Numbered from the stretch's first letter, positions 1 through 11,085 are shown. The stretch: 64,000 bases of DNA from Saturnia japonica (GCA_033032175.1 CM065318.1:15562001-15626000), one strand, 5' to 3'. Program-made: numbers and translations. The notes: generated by a model not told the origin, from the letters alone.

Positions 1-381
1 TGGGAATTAAAAGAAAAAAAGATAATAAAGCAAGAAAAAAGTACTGTTCAATCTAAAGAAAATAAGTATATTTAGAAACGTAAATCCATTCGTAGAGCCT
101 TAGATAGCAGATGCGAAGAAATTACCGTGCCTCTCTGTGACACTTCTGGAAGTTATAATGATAATAAAGAGAAAGATAAATGTAGAGGCTGCGGAGATAA
201 TTATTATAAAACACAGCTTATAGAAGACTGGTTGCAATGTATAATTTGTCTGCTATGGGTGCATGAAAATTGCACGGAGCTTGAAGACATGTGCTGCAAC
301 TGTGGAAATAAAAAGAAGGAGTTCAAATGTGCAAAGGGTAAAGGAAAAGGGAAGAAAGGTACTGGCCGTCTTATTTGTTAA
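1..381 (+). pseudogene. C-terminal end of a pogo/Tigger-like DDE transposase, with PHD-like cysteine finger
   Basis: The frame is already open at the window edge and runs to a stop at 379-381, with one in-frame stop (TAG) at 76-78, so this is a broken and 5'-incomplete copy. A lysine-rich stretch is followed by a cysteine/histidine cluster: CRGCG, a spacer, WLQCIICLLWVHENC, then CCNCG. This C-x2-C ... C-x2-C-x4-H-x2-C ... C-x2-C layout, followed by a basic tail rich in K and G, resembles the zinc finger at the C-terminus of many insect pogo/Tigger-type (DDE_1) transposases. The DDE core would lie left of the window. There is no convincing ATG near the finger, which fits a 3' fragment. A host PHD-finger protein exon is the alternative; the in-frame stop and the lack of splice signals favour a transposon relic. 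Confidence 0.55.
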
Positions 382-664
382 CTACGATAATTAAAGTTTC
401 ATGTAATACTTCAATTGTTGTTCTATTCCTAATGGATTCTGTATAATAGGTTCTTAAAGTTAATAAGGCCATCTCACCCGGATTTACCCTAACTGTTTAG
501 ATTTCTACTAGAGACAAAGATTCGTAGCTCTATAAATGGCATTTTATTACTCAAGGGTATGGACAGTATATATGTATTTTATTTAAATCAATAAAAAAAA
601 GTGATATATTTAACACGACTGTTATCGCTGATCCCTATAGAATATAGCGAGATAATAACAGGGT

Positions 665-790
665 ATAAACCTGTCCGATGCGGCGCGGCGCCACGGCGAG
701 ACGCGGTGGTCCATTTCGAGGTGGGTGAAGGCTGCCGAATGTGACGAAACGTCAGTTAGGTATAAAGAGCGTGTTGTTTCGCAACAGATA
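665..790. other. GC-rich unique island
   Basis: About 125 bases clearly richer in G and C than the surroundings, starting around GATGCGGCGCGGCGCC. I see no second copy in the window and no coding frame I believe. It could be a regulatory element or a remnant of an unrecognised repeat. Confidence 0.25.
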
Positions 791-1299
791 ATAAACACAT
801 TCAAACAATGAAGAGAGTACATAAAAATTGTAAAAAACAAACAAATTTTAATGTGGAAAAACAAACTTTTTACAGTGTTTGTTTAGATATGCGTGTGCGT
901 ACGCTCGCGTACAACGGTGCTGTTTTTATTAAAAAATAAAGTCTGGAGACTGTACATACTGTACTCATTGTTTTATCCTCTTGAAAGCTACACCCAAGCT
1001 TTAGCTGTGGTAATTTTTTATGCTAATTTCCTGACGAAGTATCGAATAATTTTACATGTAACAAATATTTAAAGTCGTCATATTTTGATGCTAGATATTA
1101 AATTAATTTTTGTGTTTTTTTTATCAATTTACATTTTGTCCGTTTTTATGATTGTTATCTTTTAGAAGCTATATTTCTTATGATGCGTTAATTAGAGGGT
1201 AAACTTTAAAGATGCACGCGCATCATGTGACGGAAGTATCTACTACTACATGGTGAAGCTAGCAATCAATGAATTCATTTACTGCCTTTTATTTTTTTA

Positions 1300-1752
1300 T
1301 CTATACAAATAAATAAAATTAAAGTGTCTATTTGTAATATCAAAATAACACATATTTTCTAAATGAATATCAAAGTATATACGAAACCTACACAAAAAAA
1401 AACCATTTTCAAAATGTTTGTTTTTCTGTTCCGGCTAATCTCCGAAACGGTTGGACCTATTTTGACGAGTCTTTCACTGGTAGATAGCTGATGTTATAAG
1501 GAGTAATTTTTATTTTAGAGAAAAAATTAGAGATCCACGCAAATAAAAAAAATATTTGGAAAACGATGATTGTAGGGCTCTTAAATAGCTTACGCTGAGT
1601 AAACTACAAAAAATTAATGTACCTCGTACATAATTGTAGTTCTTAAAAAGAGATACAAAGAGTCAACGGGAGTATATGTATACGGAATCTCGCGTATGCC
1701 CGATCGACGGCATTGTGTAGTCTACGCGAGCGCAGCCGCGGGCAAGTCTAGT
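1300..1752 (+). mobile_element. Helitron-like non-autonomous element, family A
   Basis: This copy starts with TCTATACAAATAAATAAAAT after an A and ends with GCCGCGGGC...CTAGT. TC at the 5' end and CTAGT at the 3' end without target duplication are the Helitron hallmarks. Internal landmarks shared by all family A copies are CGAAACGGTTGGACC, TTTTGACG, TTTCACTGGTAGATAGCTGA, GCTTACGCTGAGTAAAC and a G+C-rich terminal block. It has no coding capacity. About 450 bp. Confidence 0.65.
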
Positions 1753-2170
1753 CATGAATACTTTTTTTACTTTGTACATTTATTTCTGATAATAACAATT
1801 TTACCTAATGTGTTGTTTTTTCTAGTCAATATGGGGAGAAATACTACAGTAAAATGTTTTTGGTTTCAATAATGAAATTTTTATTAAATATATACGAATA
1901 ATGTTAAGGACTGTACAAACGCAATGAGAACATTATGTGTTGTACAAACAAACGCATATTAAGGTATGTAGTCTTTTAAAAACATTGTCACTTGTCGTTG
2001 GATTTTGATAATGGAAATGTTGAAGGTGACTTGACTTAGGCCTTTAGAGAAGTAATATTGAAATATTATGAAGTTAAATACAATATTGTAATCAGGCTTT
2101 TTTAAACATTTTCTCGTTTTCTTCTCTATTTATACAAACAAGAAAAACCAATCTTTACTACTATTTCCTT
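1753..2170. other. AT-rich spacer, nothing recognised
   Basis: No credible coding frame, tRNA, repeat partner or terminal repeats seen. Confidence 0.3.
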
Positions 2171-2173
2171 ATT

Positions 2174-2345
2174 TAACCGACTTCAAAAAAAGACAGAGGT
2201 TAGGTACCTACTCATTTTTTTTAATGGATGTTCAGCCATCACTTCTTTGTTTATGTACCGATTTGGATTATCCTTTTTTTTGAATAAGGGCTACTTCAAG
2301 GGTGGTCTCATTTTATTTTACATGATACAGCCTTTAGCGCGATCT
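2174..2345 (+). repeat. ACCGACTTCAA repeat family, copy 1
   Basis: Begins TTAACCGACTTCAAAAAAAG and contains the block CACTTCTTTGTTTATG ... CGATTTGGATTATCC. The same blocks recur near 15596-15855, 42258-42480, 52365-52530 and 58362-58700, so this is an interspersed non-coding repeat. The superfamily is not evident. Confidence 0.5.
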
Positions 2346-2353
2346 TTTCTACT

Positions 2354-2470
2354 AGGGCGGCGGATGAACCAAGGCGGTCCCTGATCTAGGGCGGCGCATG
2401 ATCTAAGACGGCACGTGGATAGTGCGGCGCGTCGACTAGGGCGGCACGTCAACTGGGGCGGCCCTCGAAT
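2354..2470. repeat. GC-rich 16-18 bp minisatellite, about 7 units
   Basis: Degenerate tandem units built on AGGGCGGCRC followed by an AT-richer half such as ATGATCT or GTCAACT. Successive cores read AGGGCGGCGG, AGGCGGTCCC, AGGGCGGCGC, AAGACGGCAC, AGTGCGGCGC, AGGGCGGCAC and GGGGCGGCCC. The composition contrasts strongly with the AT-rich flanks. Confidence 0.6.
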
Positions 2471-3600
2471 CATTCATTACGACAGGTCTGTTTTGATAGA
2501 CCGATAAAAAAGTGTGTGACATCACGCCGTTCCTCCGTTTATACAGCGCAAGCGCAAACGGAAAGTTGTAGGTAGCGGTAAATTTAAAACACGTTACAAA
2601 CATGTTCTAACTATGAACAATGCCGAAGTTGTGTTAATGTTATCATAAATATCCCTCTACTCCGTCATAGACAACTTAAGAGGAAAAAAATTAAGCGAAC
2701 AGCACCGTACACTTCTAGTTACATGATAGAAGTGAAAATTATTAAAATATTATGTAGCTATCTTTCTTCTTCGCTTACGTTACATCTTCCTTCTCTCTCA
2801 TGTAACGAAATGTGCCTAAACGTGACGCGTCTTTGAAATTTCACTCTCAATTCTCTTCCAATTGTTGTCGAAACCGTATTAAAATACCATTTTGTTTTAA
2901 TGTATGTGTATATTAAAACTCATCTCTGTTTATATGACAAGGATGAATGTAAGCATATTGCTATCATAGAAGTAACTACACGTAAGTACTTTGTGCAATA
3001 CTACATAATAAAATACGAAATGTTACACGTTCGTATTTATTTTACACAAATCCCCGTTATATCTCCTACAAACAGAATTTTTTTTTATCAGACGTTGCAC
3101 TGAGATACATACTTTATGTATTGTATCTGCTCTCTAAATGTTCTGTGCGAGGGTCGGTAGAGATAGTGAACATTTTTATTTGAATTTTGACACGGCTATA
3201 CAATCGAACTACCAACCGTTCCACTTTTATCGGAACATCAAATTTTTTAGATCCTGAAAGTAGAATTCCACGTAATTCCGTTTACTTTTGGGTACTTAAC
3301 ACAAGATGGCGTCTTTTAAAATCACAAACGAATTTCTGAATACGTATATATTATTTTCTCATCCTTTTCTAATAAAATTGTTTATTACATTTCACTACTT
3401 TTCCAAATTACACATACATAAATATTTACATTTTGCTGGGTCCATTTCTGATTATAATGTAATCTCGGTAAATCCAATTTCTCAAGTTAATAACACTGTG
3501 AAAACTGTAGATTGTAATAAATTATGTTATAAAGTAACTATTACAAAGGAAACAAAACCCGACTGCAAGAAAAACTAAAACTCGACTAAAAAATATATTT
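2471..3600. other. AT-rich spacer, no feature supported
   Basis: A 90-codon frame starting at 3306 has a good start context (CAAGATGG) but an amino-acid make-up typical of random AT-rich DNA and no recognisable domain. I do not call it a gene. Confidence 0.3.
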
Positions 3601-3629
3601 ATCTTTTCTATTTTTGGTTTATAATTGAT

Positions 3630-3775
3630 TCCCAGACGTCGTACTTATAAATTATATAGCCTATGTTACTTCCACAATTTAGACGAATCTAACGACGTTT
3701 CATCCATCAAAGTCGTTTAGGCAACGGAACGTGCCAAAGCAATACTTTTTCGCAGTAGGGTAAAAAAATAAATAA
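3630..3775 (+). repeat. R7 repeat, copy without insertion
   Basis: GATTCCCAGACGTCGTAC, GCCTATGTTAC, AGACGAATCTAACGA and TTTTTCGCAGTAGGGT match in order to 22709-23095. The second copy carries an extra block of about 165 bp after the CGTAC motif, so this copy shows the uninterrupted state. Confidence 0.5.
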
Positions 3776-3778
3776 ATA

Positions 3779-3905
3779 GATCGAGTTTCTTGCCGGTTCC
3801 TCTCGGTGTATTCCTTGCCGGTGGTAGCGTTTCGACGTATTTATGTGCCTTCTTACGGTCTTAATGGAATAACGTTTTTTTTTGTGATAATACATGACAG
3901 CCGGC
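3779..3905 (+). repeat. R8 repeat (GAGTTTCTTGCCGGTTC), copy 1
   Basis: The block GATCGAGTTTCTTGCCGGTT is followed by CGGTGGTAGCGTTTCGACG. A second copy lies at 8065-8165. Blocks of this kind are common in lepidopteran genomes; I infer an interspersed repeat. Confidence 0.45.
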
Positions 3906-4699
3906 TATCTACATTTCCGACTGTCGATTATTTCATTCTATTTTATTTATTTATGTACTCAAAAAAAAAAGCATTACTGGAAACGTCTCTTTTTTAAATT
4001 TAGAAAATTTGTTATTATCGATCAATGACGTTTTATAAATAGATGCGTTATACTCTCACTAAAAGCTTTGTTGTCAAAAAGGATTAAATTTGTGAACTGA
4101 AGGCAATTGCCCACCTTTCACGATTCCATGTAAATAGCGTCAAATGCCGCATCTAAATATAAAAAATGTCATTGTTATCGATACCAATTAAATAAAAATA
4201 AAAATTTGTTAAGAATTTCTAAATGATCATTAATCGAAGTTGTACCCATTTAAAGCTTCATTTATTTATTTTTATTATTTAGTAATATATAAGATTATAA
4301 TAAGGAATTGTATTTTCTATTTCTAATACTGAGTTTATATTAAAACCATTTTTCCTACGTGTCACAGCTTATCTCTATGTCAAATTTCTTTGCTACCGGT
4401 GTGAAAATGTAACAACCATACAGACAGACTGAGTTATAACTCTTAAAGATACATATTTGTGTGGATTTAATATTTTTTATGCTATCGTCACGAGCACTGA
4501 TTATTTTAAGGACGGCTTCTCGGGAGTCATAAATAAATTTTATCAGTGCGTGATTATTTAAAAAAAGACATAAAACTTAAGTACCAAGATATTTGAGGTG
4601 TAATTTTCGTGAAATACCATTCGTCATTTTCGTGGCCGGCATCTCTGCTGAAATTGGTAGAATATTATATTAACTAAACTATTTTTAAATCGTTAATAG

Positions 4700-5003
4700 G
4701 TTTCCCACAATCTCACCACGTTATGTTAAGTTGCGATGTGACCCAAGATGGTGACACGTATAGCCTAGTGGGGAAACTGATTCTCAAGTGCAGCTGCCGG
4801 AACACACCCTATAAGTACTTGTCGACAGATTTCCAACTTGAGGGTGGTAGCTAGCCAGGCGGGCATTAGAAAATACCCTACTGCCATGCTATGGTTTTAT
4901 CACGAGGTTTTCCTTCACCGAAAGCGCAGGCTCATTGCAGGGATTCGAACTCACGTCAATCGACGTCGATTCCGTACATGCTACTACTGAGCTATAATTG
5001 ATT
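4700..5003 (-). repeat. tRNA-derived SINE, SINE-1 copy a
   Basis: On the minus strand the head reads TAGCTCAGTAGTAGC (A box-like) followed by GAGTTCGAATCCCTG (B box), the internal RNA polymerase III promoter of tRNA-derived SINEs. The body has CTTTCGGTGAAGGAAAAC, AATGCCCGCCTGGCTAGC, CACCCTCAAGTTG and GGCAGCTGCACTTGAGA. At least nine other copies or pieces in the window align to this order. It is not a functional tRNA gene because the acceptor stem and anticodon arm are not kept. Confidence 0.7.
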
Positions 5004-5653
5004 CGAAAATTAATTATAAAACTGTTTCTTTGGAAGACGATAAGTAAATCGAATGTTTGTAGGAACTGCCTTGATACTCAGATTCTGCTGAATACTCCTT
5101 CTCAGCCTCTCGGTGGTCACCACTGTATTGGATTACACTGTATTTACCATAAGGCACTGCCCTCCTGTTATATTATTTATCTGGAAGATAATCTTATTTA
5201 TCTTATTTAATATCTACTTTATATTATTCATCATAAGTTCATTTGATTTACCTTATTATTGTTTTGGTGTACCTATTCTTTTATTTCCAGGATACCAATT
5301 AATGATAGGTTTATGTATTGATGCGTTTAGATAATTTATAACTTGATAATTTTGGTTTAATAACAGCTTTGTTAATATTTTAGGTTCGTATTGTTTACAT
5401 TGCAATATTATGACAATCTCTGTCATTGATAATTCTTTGATAGTAATAGAGCATGCGCAGTTAGGAGTTTCTCAGGTATAGACAAATATTCTATCCAGGT
5501 TCTAGTTTAGCAAAATAAATCTATGATTAGATTTATTTTGAATTTTTAAAATAAGAAAAGTCTAGTAAGATGAAATTTTGAATTCAAACGGAAATAGAAA
5601 ATTAGAACAGAGAGTATGACAGATTTTTCAGGATCTATCGGATCATGTCATGG

Positions 5654-5788
5654 ATTGTACGGCAGACCTTTGAATGGTAGTAACGTTTATATAATAATTA
5701 TCAAGTGTTTTGATAAAAACCAAATTATTGTACGGCAGACCTTTGAATCGAGTAACGTTTATATAATAATTATCAAGAGTTTTGATAT
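5654..5788. repeat. Tandem duplication, period 73 bp
   Basis: ATTGTACGGCAGACCTTTGA ... TTTATATAATAATTATCAAG occurs at 5654-5716 and again at 5727-5788 with few differences, separated by about 10 bases of AT-rich filler. Confidence 0.7.
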
Positions 5789-5929
5789 AGTTGATACGTT
5801 TATAATTTAAATATCTACAGTTTGATAAAATAACTATTTTTGTGGGTGAAGTACCCTATTGAAGAAGACAATAATATTCCAGGAACTTATACCTGGATTA
5901 ATATATAAATTACTGATATATATATTTTT

Positions 5930-6140
5930 GTTTCGCCATATCGAGAGCTGAACGGATTCCGACGTTCCACTTGATGCAGCGACGTCTTCACTTGGACTGA
6001 GCTTGTTCATACGGCTCACACCACGTTGTCCGCTGAGGGCGAGCCTCGTGATTCAACCTTGTTTGGCCTACCTACTCAACACGGAGAGATCCTAGGCAAG
6101 GATCTCTACGCTGAGCTGTCGGAGCAAGAAGAACGTCTCG
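5930..6140. other. Less AT-rich unique segment with a small hairpin
   Basis: About 210 bases with higher G+C than the flanks. Both strands have short open frames but no domain I recognise. At 6085-6107 AGAGATCCT and AGGATCTCT form a 9-bp stem around a 5-base loop. It may be an exon or terminal part of an unknown element. Confidence 0.25.
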
Positions 6141-6479
6141 GTTATGGACATTAAAATTGTGTACTAATAATTTGTAAAACCCATATTATCTGAAATTTGT
6201 AAGGTATGCTGGAAAATCATACATAACTCTCCTAAATTATAAAACTTTCATTCATTTTACCTACGTTTAGTTTATTCTCTATCTCTCTTCTTACCTAAAT
6301 TAAATTTTAATCATAATACTCCTCACTTTGCCGTGCTACTGTGCATATATTATCACAATGTGTATGGTGGTCGCGACCCAGTTAGTGTTTATTGTAACAT
6401 AACTATAATAATTACTTATATTGTCTCGCGGACTTTTTTGTTTACTTTAGTAAGGACGTTCATATCTATAGATTAAAAA

Positions 6480-6736
6480 AAATGTAATAAGTACAAATAG
6501 TTTTTGCAGCAAACGCGAAGAAAGCATATTTTTAAGCATTTTTGTTTACTTTGTGTAAAACTATCGACATTTTTATGATGAAGAAATTAATTTTTCAAAT
6601 TATAATTTAGCTTATGTTTCTCGCTGATACTGTAGCTTTATATTGCTGAAAGAATTTTTAAAATCGGTCCAGTAGTTTTTGAGTTTATCCATTACAAACA
6701 AAAAATGAAATCTTTCCTCTTTATAATAATGTCATA
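6480..6736 (-). mobile_element. Helitron-like fragment (5' part)
   Basis: On the minus strand a TATAATAAAGAGGAAAG start is followed by TTGTTTGTAATGGATAAACT and CAAAAACTACTGGACCGATT, a common 5' region of lepidopteran non-autonomous Helitrons. No 3' CTAGT terminus is identified, so it is a fragment. Confidence 0.4.
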
Positions 6737-7195
6737 GATATTTATGGTATAGGTAGACAATGTATGTGTTGGTCGCGACCCAGTTCGTTACAGTTCCCTA
6801 CCACTCCGCTTGATTACTGGATATTCACCGACTGATACCAGAATGTGACATGCTTAAGCGTACCATGTTGGTAGGTGTTACAACTTCTGTATGGTTATCG
6901 CGATGTAATCGGACATAATTAAGTTATATATATGCATAATGCATAAATATACGCATTCATTATGTATAAGATGTGCGATTATGTTGCATGGAGGGATAGA
7001 CAACAATTTTACTTTTTTTTTATAGTATCTTTGCAAATTCACGTTACTGTCCTGGATGGGATGAAAGAAACTGACAATCTGATAAAGATAAGTCATAGAG
7101 AACTTTTAACATAGTATCGACATGGAGGTTAACGTTAAACTGTAACTCAGATGGCGCGTCTCTGTGCATACACTATATATGGTTATTATTATTCT

Positions 7196-7330
7196 GCTAG
7201 CTGTGCCCGTGACTTCGTCCACGTCGTCTATTTAGTGTGTGGAAAAACATCAACTAAATAAAAACCTCAAATCACATCAGTCTCACCTTACGGTATTTGA
7301 CCCGTAATAAACTTTGATAATGACTAACCA
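7196..7330 (-). mobile_element. Helitron-like 3' terminus
   Basis: The minus strand ends with ACGTGGACGAAGTCACGGGC followed by ACAGCTAGC, very like the CTAGT-type 3' ends of other Helitrons here. The internal limit is not clear. Confidence 0.35.
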
Positions 7331-7339
7331 AAATCATTT

Positions 7340-8050
7340 TAAATGTTGACCGATATCACAGTTTAGAAATCATAGCAATATCATCTTAAATACTAAGGCA
7401 TACAAAAATGTTCAGTTTTGAAATCCTTTACAAAAAGCTAAGTTTATGTAATAACTTTGTTTATTTTTAGTGAATAATAACGCTTTATAGTACTTATGTA
7501 GACGTTTAGTGTAATTTAATAAATAATATTAATTGCGCAAAAACACCATAAAACCACATGTATCGTAGAAATGTAGATATAATAGATTTACATACTTATT
7601 CAAACATTTAAAAATAACATTAAAATCTATCTAAAAATATTTAATAATAATAATAAAAACCCAGCCTTACAATATTAGTTTAAGTGCTTAAAGAAAATAT
7701 ATTTAAGTGTGACAATAAATATCAAACCAATTTCGTAACCAAACATACATTATAGTAAGTACATTCCTTTTTATATGTACTTAATCTAAACGCAATTTAT
7801 AGACCATACATTTGTATGACACATGTCATACAAAGTCATATGTATGTAAATATGTGTATATGGACATTCGTCCATACGTGTACCAGGTATACAGACAAAA
7901 ATTCCAAAAACTATCGAAATTTGTTCTGTCTATGATTGTAAACCCTATAGTACTTTTCTCAAATATGTTCAATTTACAGATTTCCACTTTTTACTATTTG
8001 TTATAAGTATAGATTAAGACATTATTGTAATAAATTAATACTATTGAAAA
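7340..8050. other. AT-rich spacer, nothing recognised
   Basis: AT-rich DNA without repeat partners or credible coding frames. Confidence 0.3.
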
Positions 8051-8064
8051 AAAATTTTTAACCC

Positions 8065-8165
8065 GATCGAGTTTCTTACCGGTTCTTCTCGATGACTTGG
8101 ATTATTTGGGAACCGGTAGTAGTATTTTGACGTTCATAAGACATGCCTCCTATTGCCTCCGTCCT
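8065..8165 (+). repeat. R8 repeat, copy 2
   Basis: Contains CGATCGAGTTTCTTACCGGT and GAACCGGTAGTAGTATTTTG, matching the 3779-3905 copy. Confidence 0.45.
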
Positions 8166-8834
8166 TTCTATATTGCTCCCCATCTAATTTATTTACCGCG
8201 GTATATATACCAATTATGAAAATCGATTCTTAAGAAAAAAACTTTATTAAAGAAAACCTAAGAATTTTCTCGACAAAATACATGTACACCACGTGTGTAA
8301 CAAACATCACCATTCGTATTCCACATGTCATCGTTTCTAATCTCGCTTGGTAGATAACAGCAAAAAGTAATACAATTTCTCTACTGTTTGCCAAGACAAA
8401 CATTGGCAGGTATCGGGCGTACAAACACAGGCGACAACTGTATTAGGTACTTGTATTAGCAACAATGTTATAACAATAATAATTTAATAAGCATACGTTG
8501 TGCAAACATTTGAACAAACTGCGATAATTGCCTCTAGTTTGTATTAGACGGGATTTTATTATTAACAATTTAAAGTTAATATGAGATGAAAAACCGTTGA
8601 AAAGAATTTTTGTGAAGTTTGTGACATATGAGATATTTTAATTCTTAAATGCGACCATTTTTTATATATTTAGTAGTTTATTTACTGTACAAATTTATGT
8701 TTTTTTAATATATTTTTTTTTATGTTGAATTTGGATATGCTCCGATGGGGCTGACATACACCAACTGTAAAAGCCTCTTAAAAAGAGAGCAAGAGCCCCG
8801 TAAAAGCAGAGCTAGTTATGTATAATTTTTAACT

Positions 8835-9105
8835 TTCTACACTTCTTCTCGATATAAACTTTAACCTTGCCAAATTTCTCAAGCTCCTCCGTGCGCGCAA
8901 TATGCATAAAAAGGAGTTCGCAATTTTTAATCATAGACTATTTTCTGTTTGACATTTGCAGTATGAACCTAAACAATGAATATTATAATATCACTTGCTG
9001 TCACTTTACATTGAGTGACAATATCAATATTTTGGGGGGGTCTAAGTTCAATGGCACTGGTCGATTTAGGATTCGCAGTATAAATTTATATAATTTAATA
9101 TATTA
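8835..9105 (+). repeat. R5 repeat, copy 1
   Basis: Shares with 9115-9240, 19130-19450, 20443-20600 (minus) and 38985-39230 (minus) the blocks TATAAACTTTAACC, CTCCGTGCGCGCAAT, GACTATTTTCTGTTTGACAT, TGAGTGACAATATCAATATT and GGGGTCTAAGTTCAATGGCA. A recurrent non-coding element of unknown class. Confidence 0.5.
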
Positions 9106-9114
9106 GTAACAGAT

Positions 9115-9240
9115 ATTACAGATAAATTTTAGCTTTCTGCACTACTTCCCATATAAACTAACCATGCTTAATCTCACAGTCTTCCGTGCACGCAATACGC
9201 TTAAAAAGGGGTGAAAAGTTTTTGCTTCACGTATTATTAT
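9115..9240 (+). repeat. R5 repeat, partial tandem copy
   Basis: Repeats the CTTCC..ATATAAACT, CTCACAGTCTTCCGTGC and GCTTAAAAAGGGGTG blocks directly after copy 1, giving a head-to-tail arrangement of a full and a partial copy. Confidence 0.45.
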
Positions 9241-9729
9241 AATGATGATTAAAGATGATTGAGAAATTTAGCGATTTTTTTATGTTTTCTTATTTCTAAT
9301 GTATTGTATATATATACTTACTTTTTACTTATAGCGTGTTGTATTGTAAATTTAAAATTGCATTTATCTGCACATAAATTATTTAATAAACTATTTCATT
9401 AGGTACTTACGTCGAAATATGAATAAATACTTTTCGGTTGTACTCGTACTTATATCTGTTAAACAGCAAAAATAAACACAGACGAAGTCACGGCTCCTGG
9501 TTGCGACTATAAAACCTAAATACATCTCAAGCGTCTTGTTCAGGATCTTCCCGACAATTTAATTCATACCTTTGTATAGATACAGTTCAATAAGAATACA
9601 ATCATTTATTGTGTCATCACACGCAAAATTGAGCTAAGTGTTACACGCTTTGGTTAGTTTTTACAATACTATATCGTTTCGCTCAGTGATAACATAGATT
9701 AAATATTAAAACAGACTGGGTATATCGTA

Positions 9730-9975
9730 ATGGGATTGGTTATTTGTTTGCTGGTGGTAGTAGTTTTGGTGAAGTGTTCATCGGGTGTTAGCAGAGTAAA
9801 ACTGAAGAATTATGATGATCGTCAAGTAATTGTAGTACCTCGACAGTCACTGTCGAATTTCTTAATTATAAATACCACAGAGAGTAATTACGTATTGCAG
9901 GAATACGTGAAGTTATGTAGTAAAGAATATAGCTTGGTTTTTTTTTATTGTTTCACTCGGCCATTTGATTCTTAA
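9730..9975 (+). CDS. Candidate first exon with signal peptide; unknown secreted or membrane protein
   Basis: The frame starts with ATG at 9730 and reads MGLVICLLVVVVLVKCSSG: a strongly hydrophobic core of about 13 residues followed by a small-residue SSG site, as in secretory signal peptides. Residues about 20-70 are a mixed, plausibly globular sequence (VPRQSLSNFLIINTTESNY), including a possible N-glycosylation site (NTT). A TCAGT initiator-like motif sits at 9683-9687, about 45 bases upstream. The last few codons, from roughly 9957, overlap sequence that resembles a SINE tail, so the true exon probably ends earlier, at a donor I cannot place. No downstream exon is recognised and no family is known to me. 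A chance hydrophobic frame remains quite possible. Confidence 0.3.
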   Translation: MGLVICLLVVVVLVKCSSGVSRVKLKNYDDRQVIVVPRQSLSNFLIINTTESNYVLQEYVKLCSKEYSLVFFYCFTRPFDS

Positions 9976-10018
9976 TTAAGCATAAACTATACTGTAGTAA
10001 CTAAACAACTGATATGCG
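9957..10018 (-). repeat. SINE-4 tail fragment
   Basis: GGCCATTTGATTC ... GTAACTAAACAACTGATATG matches the tail of the tRNA-derived SINE at 27403-27605. Confidence 0.4.
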
Positions 10019-10237
10019 TACATCGAATTTTAATAATAAACTGAATTAACACAAAAATCGTAATTTTTGGGATATCGTTTTGCAAATTAGGCTCCCTTTA
10101 ATGAAAATTAAGAAATGTGACTATATTATTTATTAAACATTCTCATGAAGAAATAACAAACAAGTATAACACAAAAAAACATCCGGTGTGGGAATAAATA
10201 TGCGACTACTGCAGAACCGTTACGAGGCGTCTCAAAA

Positions 10238-10340
10238 TCTATACAAATAAATAAAATTGAAGTCTCTGTTTCTGTCAAAATAACGGCTTTTTACTAAATG
10301 CATATGAAAGTATACACGGTCCTTATAACAAAAAAAAAGT
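10238..10340 (+). mobile_element. Helitron-like family A, 5' fragment
   Basis: Starts A|TCTATACAAATAAATAAAAT and follows family A for about 100 bases (TGTCAAAATAACGG, CATATGAAAGTATAC) before homology stops. Truncated at its 3' side. Confidence 0.6.
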
Positions 10341-10489
10341 CCTGGAACACCTGTCCACATTTGCTCTAAATGGGATAAAATATACGGTGATAACAGTTAA
10401 CATTAGCTAATAGACATTAATAGGAATATAAGAATACAATAAATCTAAAGAGAAGTAACTAGTCTGTAAAAAACATTTATTGATCTCTG

Positions 10490-10650
10490 CGAAGATACAA
10501 ATCACGCGTGTTGCGCCCCTATAATTTTTTCCATATCAAATTATACAATATCTGTATTATGACGTGTGCGCTCAAGTGCAGTTCTGGATGGCACTCGAAC
10601 ACATGGATACCGTGTTCGATTGTTCGTTTTCACTTCAAGATGTTTTTGTC
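10490..10650. other. Unique spacer, slightly less AT-rich
   Basis: No repeat partner or coding frame recognised. Contains AAATCACGCGTGTTGCGCCC and ACACATGGATACCGTGTTCG. Nothing further can be said. Confidence 0.2.
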
Positions 10651-10908
10651 GTGTTTTCGGTTTTGAGAATTGAAATTGTTAAGTATGCTTTAACTGCTGT
10701 TGAATATTTATTTGTACAAGTATTACAATGAATGAATTATATCCATTGTGTCCTGTCATATTAACACAAATGTAGAATACGTTATTCAGCTTATAAATAA
10801 TATCGTATTCAGTTTTTTTACGCTTTTTGCTGTAATTTATACCCGATGTAATATTTCCTAAAAATGTCATAAACGTCACACGCTTCTATTGTGTCCTATT
10901 TTTCTTGG

Positions 10909-11085
10909 TCTTGATTTGGTGCCGCAAAAAGCACTTGCCAGTGTCAATGTTTTTAAGCCTTCGTAAAATTTTCCATTAAACAAAGTGGGGTCTTCTGACA
11001 ACATAGTGACTCTCTTGTAAGAAGTATCTAGGGAGTTTTGTGATATCCCAAAATGCATGTTTCGCTTTATATTTATAATCCAATT
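10909..11085 (-). repeat. R6 repeat, copy 1
   Basis: About 175 bases matching 33298-33478 in the same orientation: GCCGCAAAAAGCACTTGCCA, CTTCGTAAAATTTTCCA and TTTATATTTATAATCCA are shared. On the minus strand part of this copy stays open, which suggests that it may derive from a coding element, but I recognise no domain. It abuts the RTE-like relic. Confidence 0.45.

Noticed and set aside
3306..3578. 90-codon frame with good start context
   Set aside because: No domain, random-like composition, no splice or promoter support.
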